From contig CBDTXZ010000181.1 in assembly GCA_965364515.1 (NCBI GenBank), positions 1-6,277 on the forward strand: 6,277 nt of DNA, given 5' to 3'. This stretch comes from JAHEDH01 sp965364515. GTDB taxonomy: Bacteria > Actinomycetota > Acidimicrobiia > Spongiisociales > ZC4RG35. Under the pieces are notes generated by a model, which did no database searches, was not told the DNA's origin, and saw nothing but the letters and a program-made list of their open reading frames with translations. A program made the translations under genes and the position numbers. Of the stretch, positions 1-5,403 are shown one piece after another. Within the stretch, counting starts at the first letter, position 1; each line of letters starts with the position of its first letter.

Positions 1-562
1 CCTCTTCGATCCGGGGGCGGCGCTTGCCGAACTTCTCCGAGTCGATCTGGACGTCGGACGCATACACGACGCCGTTCTTGGCGGCACCGAAGTCGACGAA
101 CGCCGCCTCCATACCGGGCAGGACGTTTCGGACCTTGCCGAGGTAGATGTTGCCGACCAGTGACGTGCGCTCGGCAGAGGTCACGTAGTGCTCGACGAGC
201 ACCGGGCCCTCGAGGACCACACACTGAGTCTGATGGGGCGTCACGCGGACGAGCATCTGTTTGCGAGCGCTCTCGACCGGGATGATGATCTCTTCGTCCC
301 GACGCTGCTTGGTGCGGGCCCCACCATTGCCGCGATTGTTCCGGTTGTTGCCGTTCCGGTTCTTGTTGCGGTTGTTCTGGGACTGCTTCTTGGGCTTCGG
401 TTTTGGCTTCTGCTTCTGCTCAGGTTGCGGCTTGGCGGGTTCGCTGACCCGCCTGACCTCGACCTTCTGCCCGCCGAGTCGCAGTGATTTGCGTTCCTCG
501 ACGACCTGTCCGTCTGCACCTCTGCGGATCACCTCCGGTGACCGCTTTCGGAAGAATGCCAT
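1..562 (-). CDS. rne: Ribonuclease E/G, N-terminal part (cut by left edge)
   Basis: Endoribonuclease that cuts single-stranded RNA in mRNA decay and in rRNA/tRNA processing. The first 187 residues are visible; the gene continues past base 1. The start MAFFRKRSPE at 562 is chosen because an AGGAG lies at 572-576, 9 bases upstream. Residues 1-40 are a basic, unrecognised segment. Residues 44-82 are low-complexity: first Lys/Gln/Pro-rich, then Asn/Arg/Gly-rich. From about residue 92 the family core begins (EIIIPVESARKQ). The S1-like RNA-binding region follows, with SLVGNIYLGKVRNVLPGMEA at 134-153, then AAFVDFGAAKNGVVYASDV, the usual RNase E/G signature. The catalytic DNase I-like domain and zinc link lie outside the window, so E versus G type cannot be settled; the disordered N-terminus favours the actinobacterial RNase E type. 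In many bacteria rplU-rpmA follow this gene, which would put them left of the window (inference). Confidence 0.93.
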   Translation of the reverse strand, partial: MAFFRKRSPEVIRRGADGQVVEERKSLRLGGQKVEVRRVSEPAKPQPEQKQKPKPKPKKQSQNNRNKNRNGNNRNNRGNGGARTKQRRDEEIIIPVESARKQMLVRVTPHQTQCVVLEGPVLVEHYVTSAERTSLVGNIYLGKVRNVLPGMEAAFVDFGAAKNGVVYASDVQIDSEKFGKRRPRIEE

Positions 563-850
563 TGATGAGTACTCCTGATTCGTGTGGCGCGCGTCCAACG
601 CACCTGCTGAGGCCGCCACTGAACGTGGCGCGGGAATCGGCGCACGGAGAGACCATCGGATCGGCCGAGGTCGCAGAAACCATCGCTCGAATGCGATGCG
701 GGACCTTGTGATGGCAGATGAACACGATGGGAGGCTCCATGGCCAGAAAATCGAACGTCCGCCGAAACCCGGTCCGATCGGCGTGAGCCTGGCACTGCTT
801 GGACTGATGCCACCACACCGGGTCGGGACGTCACGTCGCCTGGGGCGACC
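563..850 (-). promoter_or_regulatory. Candidate long structured 5' leader of rne
   Basis: This stretch before rne has no convincing gene. It contains several inverted repeats found by eye. CGCCAC/GTGGCG at 614-630 has a 5-nt loop. GTCGCC/GGCGAC at 835-849 has a 3-nt loop. A stem at 589-603 includes one G-U pair. A longer-range stem pairs ACCCGGT (767-773) with ACCGGGT (817-823) and is extended by CCG/CGG across a 2-nt bulge; shorter hairpins such as TGGCA/TGCCA (790-794 and 808-812) lie inside its loop. In E. coli the rne mRNA has a long 5' leader through which RNase E limits its own synthesis (established); a similar role here is inference. In G+C-rich DNA short stems also arise by chance. 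Confidence 0.35.
572..576 (-). promoter_or_regulatory. Ribosome binding site of rne
   Basis: AGGAG on the minus strand, 9 bases before the ATG at 562. It is the strongest Shine-Dalgarno match in the window and fixes the rne start against longer open frames that run further upstream on the same strand. Confidence 0.75.
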
Positions 851-856
851 TCACAC

Positions 857-862
857 AGGGTA
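857..862 (-). promoter_or_regulatory. Candidate -10 element for rne
   Basis: TACCCT on the minus strand fits the actinobacterial TANNNT -10 pattern. It would start transcription near 850, just before the perfect 6-bp hairpin at 835-849. No good -35 match is visible. A single hexamer is weak evidence. Confidence 0.3.
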
Positions 863-928
863 GCAGCCGCCCGGCGCCGTCCCACCCACCGTCTTCCGCT
901 CGCCGGCATGGGGCCGAATCCACGTCGC

Positions 929-934
929 TACGCT
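929..934 (+). promoter_or_regulatory. Candidate -10 element of a leaderless tdk transcript
   Basis: TACGCT matches TANNNT and lies 7 bases before the tdk ATG at 942, so transcription would begin at or next to the start codon. No Shine-Dalgarno sequence precedes that ATG, which agrees with a leaderless mRNA, a common class in actinobacteria. No clear -35 is seen. Confidence 0.4.
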
Positions 935-941
935 CGCCCTG

Positions 942-1523
942 ATGTATCGGAGACCCCAATCGGGATGGATCGAGGTCATCTGTGGCCCGATGTTCTCGGG
1001 CAAGAGCGAAGAGTTGATCCGACGCGTGACCAGATCGAGGATCGCCCGGATCCCTGTCCAGACGTTCAAACCGGCCGTGGACGTCCGATACGCCGAACGA
1101 CAGGTCGTCTCCCATTCCCAGCTCAGGGCCGACGCCGACCCGGTCGGCGACTCGGATGGGCTTCTGAGAGCCGTCGACGATGCCACCGTGGTGGTCGGCA
1201 TCGACGAGGCGCAGTTCTTCGACGACGGGCTGATCGAGGTTTGCGAACGACTCGCGGCGGCAGGCAAGCAGATCATCGTGGCAGGACTCGACCTGGATTA
1301 CCTCAGACGGCCGTTCGAGCCGATCCCGACATTGGTCGGCAGATCCGAATACGTCTCGAAGATGCTTGCCGTCTGCCACCGCTGCGGGGGGCCTGCGCTG
1401 TTCACCCAGCGAATCGCTCGATCCGACGAGTTGGTCGTCCTGGGCGCCGAAGGCGCCTACGAGGCCCGGTGCCGCTTCTGCTATTCGACCGAGGAACCAG
1501 AGCAACTCGCACTGTCGGAGTGA
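942..1523 (+). CDS. tdk: Thymidine kinase, type II (TK1-like)
   Basis: Cytosolic salvage enzyme that phosphorylates thymidine to dTMP with ATP. The 193 residues are a normal full length. In order: P-loop GPMFSGKS (15-22); DVRY (47-50) and SH (57-58) of the conserved nucleotide-binding part; DEAQFF (88-93), with Glu89 the expected catalytic base; GLDLDYLRRPFEP (115-127) at the start of the thymidine-binding lasso; then a zinc site formed by CHRC (145-148) and CRFC (177-180), with TQR (155-157) and the YEARC segment (173-177) that contacts the base. The lasso reads DYLRRPF where many bacterial enzymes have DFRGxPF. ATG 942 is the first ATG in frame and keeps the usual short N-terminus; there is no ribosome binding site, so leaderless expression is likely. 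It runs opposite to both neighbours and is expressed alone. Confidence 0.96.
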   Translation: MYRRPQSGWIEVICGPMFSGKSEELIRRVTRSRIARIPVQTFKPAVDVRYAERQVVSHSQLRADADPVGDSDGLLRAVDDATVVVGIDEAQFFDDGLIEVCERLAAAGKQIIVAGLDLDYLRRPFEPIPTLVGRSEYVSKMLAVCHRCGGPALFTQRIARSDELVVLGAEGAYEARCRFCYSTEEPEQLALSE

Positions 1524-1544
1524 CCTCCCCTTAGTGACCTCCCC
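1519..1544 (+). repeat. 12-bp direct repeat over the tdk stop codon
   Basis: AGTGACCTCCCC occurs at 1519-1530 and again, perfectly, at 1533-1544, with TTA between the copies. The first copy contains the tdk stop TGA (1521-1523). It looks like a recent slippage duplication. Confidence 0.85.
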
Positions 1545-1555
1545 GCCAGATCCGG

Positions 1556-1583
1556 CGGTGGTGCACGCTGATCGCGACCACCG
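1556..1583 (+). terminator. Candidate hairpin downstream of tdk
   Basis: CGGTGGT (1556-1562) pairs perfectly with ACCACCG (1577-1583) around a 14-nt loop, 32 bases after the tdk stop. Competing folds overlap it: TGCACG (1562-1567) with CGTGCA (1582-1587), and CCGCC/GGCGG at 1543-1558. No T-run follows, so this would be a non-canonical terminator of the kind often proposed for high-G+C bacteria. Confidence 0.3.
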
Positions 1584-1586
1584 TGC

Positions 1587-1621
1587 AGTCAGCTGTCAGC
1601 TGTCAGCTGTCGGCTGTCAGC
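1587..1621 (+). repeat. Heptamer tandem repeat, cluster A (five NGTCRGC units)
   Basis: Five contiguous 7-nt units: AGTCAGC, TGTCAGC, TGTCAGC, TGTCGGC, TGTCAGC, followed by a decayed CGTCGCT. Unit junctions create CAGCTG palindromes. The last part can also form a small hairpin, CGGCT-gtc-AGCCG at 1611-1623. The period is not a multiple of three and no plausible gene covers it. I do not recognise a named repeat family. Confidence 0.85.
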
Positions 1622-1671
1622 CGTCGCTTCAACGAACACACCTGTTGCGTGGGTCGAATCCCTGAGTTCGC

Positions 1672-1693
1672 CTGCTTACTGCGTTCCAAGCAG
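1672..1693. terminator. Candidate bidirectional hairpin between tdk and rodA
   Basis: CTGCTT (1672-1677) and AAGCAG (1688-1693) form a perfect 6-bp stem with a 10-nt loop, midway between the two heptamer clusters. It lies downstream of both convergent genes and could stop transcription from either side. There is no T-run and the stem is short, so the call is weak. Confidence 0.25.
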
Positions 1694-1705
1694 ACCGAGC
1701 GGAAA

Positions 1706-1754
1706 GCTGATGGCCGAGCGCTGACGGCACCGCCGACCGCGAACCGCGAACCTG
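1706..1754 (-). repeat. Heptamer repeat, cluster B (seven phased units)
   Basis: On the plus strand seven consecutive 7-nt units keep one register: GCTGATG, GCCGAGC, GCTGACG, GCACCGC, CGACCGC, GAACCGC, GAACCTG. On the minus strand the first three read CATCAGC, GCTCGGC, CGTCAGC, the same NNTCRGC unit as cluster A but in inverse orientation. The other four form a second, related subfamily sharing ACC at the centre. It begins 7 bases beyond the rodA stop codon and continues away from rodA. Confidence 0.65.
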
Positions 1755-1761
1755 CGCGAGG

Positions 1762-2919
1762 TCACTGGTCTACGCGATCGGGGACCGGAGACCGTCTGAG
1801 CCAGATCGAGTTGGCGATGCCGATCGACATGGCCATCGCGAGATAGAAGCTCCCGCCCAACGACAGGAACGGCAACGGAAGCCCTGTCACCGGGGCGATC
1901 CCGACGGTCATGCCGATGTTTACGAACACGTGGAACACCAGCATCCCGGCGACTCCGACGGCAATCAGAGATCCGAACCGGTCGCGTGACTGGGCGGCGA
2001 TCACCAGCAGACGCCAGATGAGCACCAGGAACGCCGTGACGAGGATGACTCCCCCGACGAAGCCCAACTGCTCGCCGACTGCAGTGAAGATGAAGTCGGT
2101 CTCGGCCTCGGGCACATAGGCGAGGTTCGTCTGAGTCCCCTCGAACAGCCCCTTGCCCGTGAGCTGGCCGGACCCGATCGCCAGCTTCGACTGCCTGAGT
2201 TGGAATCCCATGCCCTGGGGATCGAGACTGGGATCGAGGAACACTCGGATACGGCGCTCTTGATGATCCTGGAGGAGGTCGAACCTGAATGCCGCCGCTA
2301 TTGCGATGATGCCCGATCCGATCAGCGTGGACATCTGCTTCCAGTTGGCACCGCCGGCGAAGAGCATCACCAGCATCACGAAGGGAATCGTGAGCGTGGT
2401 CCCGAGGTCGGGCTCGAGGACGATCAGCGCTGCGGGGAAACCGGCGAGGACCAATATCTGCAGGATCTGTTTCCAGCGGACCCGATCGACGTCGTTCCCT
2501 TGACTCAAGACATATGCCATGGTGATGATCACGATCGGTTTGGCGAACTCCGCCGGTTGCAGGTTGAAGAGCGGAATCGGGATCCAGCGGCGAGCACCGT
2601 TCACCTCGGGGAACAGGAAGACCGCAAGGAGCAGCAGCACGATCGCCCCGTAGATGATGGGAAGGAAGTTCCGATACTCCCGGTAATCGATCCACGAAAA
2701 CAGCCCGATGGCGATGAGCCCCGCGGTGACGAAGATCATCTGTCGTTCCATCGTCCCGGTCGGGATCTGCTCGGCCCGCTCGAGGCCGAAGCGGGTCGCG
2801 GAGTAGATCATCACGAGACCGAAGGCAGACAGCAGCAGGACCATCGACAACAAGATCGGGTCAGGACGGTTGCCGCGACGATCCGATACGGCGGTGAGGG
2901 AGGGAGCGACGGTTGCCAT
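1762..2919 (-). CDS. rodA: RodA, SEDS-family peptidoglycan glycosyltransferase
   Basis: Integral membrane polymerase that joins lipid II into glycan strands during cell elongation, working as a pair with PBP2. The 385 residues are a typical length, with many hydrophobic segments from about residue 21 onward. Family marks: YSATRFG (39-45), GARRWI (108-113), QPAEFAKP (121-128), EPDLGT (169-174), and ETDFIF (273-278), whose Asp275 matches the essential Asp of characterised RodA proteins. The C-terminal signature IAPVTGLPLPFLSLGGS covers 341-357. The usual PF-S-Y-GGS there has Leu in place of Tyr, a mild departure. The start at 2919 has GAGGGA 9 bases upstream, overlapping the mrdA stop codon, so rodA is the last gene of the operon and probably translationally coupled. 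FtsW, the division paralogue, is less likely because of the PBP2/MreCD neighbours. Confidence 0.96.
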   Translation of the reverse strand: MATVAPSLTAVSDRRGNRPDPILLSMVLLLSAFGLVMIYSATRFGLERAEQIPTGTMERQMIFVTAGLIAIGLFSWIDYREYRNFLPIIYGAIVLLLLAVFLFPEVNGARRWIPIPLFNLQPAEFAKPIVIITMAYVLSQGNDVDRVRWKQILQILVLAGFPAALIVLEPDLGTTLTIPFVMLVMLFAGGANWKQMSTLIGSGIIAIAAAFRFDLLQDHQERRIRVFLDPSLDPQGMGFQLRQSKLAIGSGQLTGKGLFEGTQTNLAYVPEAETDFIFTAVGEQLGFVGGVILVTAFLVLIWRLLVIAAQSRDRFGSLIAVGVAGMLVFHVFVNIGMTVGIAPVTGLPLPFLSLGGSFYLAMAMSIGIANSIWLRRSPVPDRVDQ

Positions 2920-2928
2920 CAGATGTCA

Positions 2929-2934
2929 TCCCTC
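2929..2934 (-). promoter_or_regulatory. Ribosome binding site of rodA, overlapping the mrdA stop
   Basis: GAGGGA on the minus strand, 9 bases before the rodA ATG. Its first two bases are the G and A of the mrdA TGA stop (2933-2935), so ribosomes finishing PBP2 end directly on the rodA initiation site. Confidence 0.65.
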
Positions 2935-4906
2935 ATTGGGCGGACTCCCCGGCGACGATGGGATCGAGTTCCTCGCCCATCAGGTACTGCATGATCTGAC
3001 GTGCAACCGGCGCGGCGACGGCGCCACCGCTGCCACCCTCGTCGATCAGCACCACGACCGAGTATCTCGGGTCCGAGATCGGGGCGATGCCTACGAACCA
3101 GGCGTGGTTGTCCTTCGAAGCGATCGACTGTCCCGTACCGGTCTTGCCTCCGACGTCGAACAGCGAATCACCGAACCCCCGAAAAGCGGCTGCGGCGGTT
3201 CCCCGAGTCACGACCCGGTTCAAATCGGTGAGGAGTCGAGAGACGTTCTCCGGATCGAGATCGACCTCGTTCTTGAGAGTCGGTGTGTTCAACTCCACGA
3301 GGTTGCCTTTCGGATCCCTGATCTCCCGCACGACATACGGTTCCCACACCTTGCCACCGTTCGCCATCGCCGCATAGGACACGGCCACCTGCAGCGGAGT
3401 CGCCGAAACGGTTCCCTGGCCGATCGCAGCGTTCATCAGATCGCCACCGAACCACGGATCGCGACCATCGAGTCTCGATTCGTCGAGAAGACGCGGTGCC
3501 TCCTCGGGATCGTCCATCTGTGCTTCCTGCCAGGCGAGAAACAGCTCACGATCCGGGATCACGCCCGACGGATCGCTGGTCAGGTCGATCCCGGTTGAAC
3601 TGCCGTACCCCAGGCCACGAGCCATCTCCTGGAGGACGGTCTCGCGAGGGGTCCCGTCCCAGGCGTCGTGGATACCGAGTGCGACCGAATAGAAGAAGAT
3701 GTTGCACGATTCCTGAAGCGAGGCAGAGACGTCGAGCCAGCCCTTGTCACCGGTGTACCAGTCCCGGAAGATCTGGGCACTTCCGTCGTTGAGCCGGGAC
3801 AGCTCGAGCTGACCGTCACAGTGGACCACCTTCGAAGCCGGGTCGATGCCCTCCACGTCCGTCGGGAGCGGGACGTTCTCCTCGAGGAAGGTGAGATAGG
3901 TGACGGCCTTGAACGTGGACGCCGGCGGATACTGACCGGACACGGGCAGGTTGAGGAACGCCTGCTGGTCGGCGAGCAGCGAGTAGGTCTCGGTGTCCAG
4001 ACCGCCGACGAACAGTGACGGGTCGTAGCTCGGATACGAGGCCATGGAGACGATCTCGCCGGTCTTGACGTCGAGGACGATCGCCGCCCCACGCACCGTC
4101 TCGTTCTTCGCAGCATCCTCGTTGCCGGCCGCGCGCTGGCCGTCTTTCCACTCGTTGGAGAGTTGGATCCCCTCCGCCAGGGCGTTCTCCACGACCGCCT
4201 GGAGCTCGGAGTCGAGCGACAGGATCACCGTGTCGCCTGGAGTTGCCGGAACCTCCGGGCGCTGCGAGATGACGTCGCCGAGCCGGACCTGATACGAGAC
4301 TTCACCGGACTTCCCCTGGAGCCACTCGTCGTAGCGAGCCTCGACACCCGACTTGCCGATCCGGACACTCGGATTGAGATCCGGCCGCTCATCGATGTCC
4401 TCGGCGGTCGGGAGGCCGAGCTGTCCGATGACGTGGGCCATCGACGTCCCCGAGATGTACACCCGCTCAGGTACCTTCTCGATGCGAACCCCGGGGAACA
4501 GTGCGAGCTTCTCGTTGATCTGATAGGCCTCGGTCGTGTCGACGATCGCGACCGTGAACGTTCCGTTGACGCCGGCGGCCTCGTACATCGCGGCGATCTC
4601 ATCGGCCGGAATCGCCAACAGGGCGGAGAGCCGCTGGATCAAGACATCTTTGTCCTCCCGGTTTACGAGATGACGGTCGACGACCACTGCCGGAACGAAT
4701 CTCGACGTGGCGAGCACGAGGCCATTCCGGTCACGGATGTCGCCTCGTGGCGCCGGCGTGTCCACCGAGACCCACGACTGGTTGTCGGTGGCTTCCACCG
4801 CCGAGGCTCCTTCGGCGATCTGGACGAACCAGAGCCGCATGCTGAGGATCGCAAACAGAGACAGGAAGAGCCCGAAGAGAATGGTGAGTCTGAGGCTGAA
4901 TCTCAT
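2933..4906 (-). CDS. mrdA: Penicillin-binding protein 2, elongation transpeptidase
   Basis: Class B penicillin-binding protein; crosslinks new peptidoglycan and activates RodA. 657 residues. A single N-terminal membrane anchor spans about 8-30, followed by the dimerisation/pedestal domain, with PAPRGDIRDRNG (51-62) as its conserved opening and RIGKSGVEARYD (182-193). The transpeptidase domain covers about 265-645. Active-site motifs are complete: STFK (330-333, nucleophile Ser330), SCN (400-402) and KTG (588-590). GQGTVSATPLQVA (496-508) and HAWFVGIAP (601-609) are further family marks. The start at 4906 makes an ATGA overlap with mreD and directly precedes the membrane anchor; the same frame stays open to 5440, but that extension lies wholly over mreD and mreC. 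Its position between mreD and rodA argues for PBP2 rather than the division enzyme FtsI. Expected to be a beta-lactam target. Confidence 0.96.
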   Translation of the reverse strand: MRFSLRLTILFGLFLSLFAILSMRLWFVQIAEGASAVEATDNQSWVSVDTPAPRGDIRDRNGLVLATSRFVPAVVVDRHLVNREDKDVLIQRLSALLAIPADEIAAMYEAAGVNGTFTVAIVDTTEAYQINEKLALFPGVRIEKVPERVYISGTSMAHVIGQLGLPTAEDIDERPDLNPSVRIGKSGVEARYDEWLQGKSGEVSYQVRLGDVISQRPEVPATPGDTVILSLDSELQAVVENALAEGIQLSNEWKDGQRAAGNEDAAKNETVRGAAIVLDVKTGEIVSMASYPSYDPSLFVGGLDTETYSLLADQQAFLNLPVSGQYPPASTFKAVTYLTFLEENVPLPTDVEGIDPASKVVHCDGQLELSRLNDGSAQIFRDWYTGDKGWLDVSASLQESCNIFFYSVALGIHDAWDGTPRETVLQEMARGLGYGSSTGIDLTSDPSGVIPDRELFLAWQEAQMDDPEEAPRLLDESRLDGRDPWFGGDLMNAAIGQGTVSATPLQVAVSYAAMANGGKVWEPYVVREIRDPKGNLVELNTPTLKNEVDLDPENVSRLLTDLNRVVTRGTAAAAFRGFGDSLFDVGGKTGTGQSIASKDNHAWFVGIAPISDPRYSVVVLIDEGGSGGAVAAPVARQIMQYLMGEELDPIVAGESAQ

Positions 4907-5403
4907 AGGAATCCACGTCGTGAGGGTGCGAGTAGTCGGGCGGAGAGCGGCGCGAGCAAGATGGCGAGCGCCAGGTTGTAGAGCGGAACGAGGATGATGC
5001 GTCGCATGGCTTGACCTGCGTCCATGTTCACCTGACCGAAGATCGTACCAACCACGAGAAACAACACGACCCCGGCGAGGGACATGAGGCCCACCCACGC
5101 CGCAACCGAGAACGGGCTCGAATCCATTCGTTCGATGGTGCGGATCGCCAGGAACGCGACAGCGCTGTAGGTCCCCGCCCTGAGTCCGAGTGCGCTCACC
5201 GACAGGGCGTCGAAGACCAGACCGGAGACGAACGCGAACAGGATCGCCGGCTCGCTGCGAGCCCGAACTGCGAACAGCAGCACCGAGACGAGCACGACGT
5301 CCGGAGCGACCCCTCCGATCGTCAATCGCCCGAACAAGGTGGTCTGAAGGACGATTGCACCCAGCGCACCCAGCGCGCCGAGCGCGACCGTACGGAGCGT
5401 CAT
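4903..5403 (-). CDS. mreD: Rod shape-determining protein MreD
   Basis: Small polytopic membrane protein that bridges MreC to the cytoplasmic and membrane parts of the elongasome. At 166 residues it has the usual family length. It is strongly hydrophobic, with about five likely membrane segments. The central part, from PDVVLVSVLLF (34-44) through GLVFDALSVSALG (61-73), fits the MreD pattern of a Gly-Leu-x-x-Asp inside a helix. The protein ends in a short basic tail (SRRGFL). The ATG at 5403 overlaps the mreC stop (ATGA, 5400-5403) and has a modest GAGAG 6 bases upstream. Its own stop overlaps the mrdA start in the same way. Identity rests on topology, length and gene order, since MreD sequences are poorly conserved. 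Confidence 0.9.
   Translation of the reverse strand: MTLRTVALGALGALGAIVLQTTLFGRLTIGGVAPDVVLVSVLLFAVRARSEPAILFAFVSGLVFDALSVSALGLRAGTYSAVAFLAIRTIERMDSSPFSVAAWVGLMSLAGVVLFLVVGTIFGQVNMDAGQAMRRIILVPLYNLALAILLAPLSARLLAPSRRGFL

Larger units (their letters stand above)
1524..1761. other. Convergent intergenic region between tdk and rodA
   Basis: No gene seen. It holds one copy and part of the other of the 12-bp duplication, alternative hairpins after tdk, two opposed heptamer-repeat clusters and a central 6-bp hairpin. Both flanking genes end here, so transcripts from both sides meet. Confidence 0.7.

Noticed and set aside
188..487. Plus-strand frame with a very hydrophobic Leu/Val-rich stretch, resembling a membrane protein
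   Set aside because: The Leu/Val run is just the complement of the AAC/AAG/CAG codons of the RNase E/G low-complexity segment.
420..909. Minus-strand frames of 132 and 126 codons in the rne upstream region as possible small genes or leader peptides
   Set aside because: They run into the rne coding region in other frames, lack ribosome binding sites that I can see, and show no recognisable domain or biased composition typical of a real protein.
1115..1127. Departure of the thymidine kinase lasso (DYLRRPF instead of DFRGxPF) as a sign of altered substrate; the range given is residues 115-127 expressed only nominally, the codons lie at 1284-1322
   Set aside because: The Phe and Pro positions, the zinc cysteines and the YEARC segment are all kept, and the family is variable here, so it does not justify a claim of changed specificity.
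831..1505. 224-codon minus-strand frame opposite tdk
   Set aside because: It is the complement of a clear thymidine kinase with all motifs intact, and has no recognisable domain; long antisense frames are common in high-G+C DNA.
1649..1664. T-arm-like GTGGG-TCGAAT-CCCTG, suggesting a tRNA or tRNA fragment
   Set aside because: The loop is one base short, and no matching acceptor, D or anticodon arms could be found around it. A degraded tRNA attachment-site remnant cannot be excluded but is not supported.
1587..1754. CRISPR array or integrated repeat array
   Set aside because: Units are 7 nt, contiguous, without spacers, and no cas gene is present.
1583..1846. Plus-strand 87-codon frame across the heptamer repeats
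   Set aside because: It runs through a 7-nt period repeat that is not codon-phased and into the antisense of rodA; no ribosome binding site or domain.
2200..2994. 264-codon plus-strand frame opposite rodA and the end of mrdA
   Set aside because: Highly charged Asp/Arg/His/Glu-rich product that mirrors RodA codons, with no domain; shadow frame.
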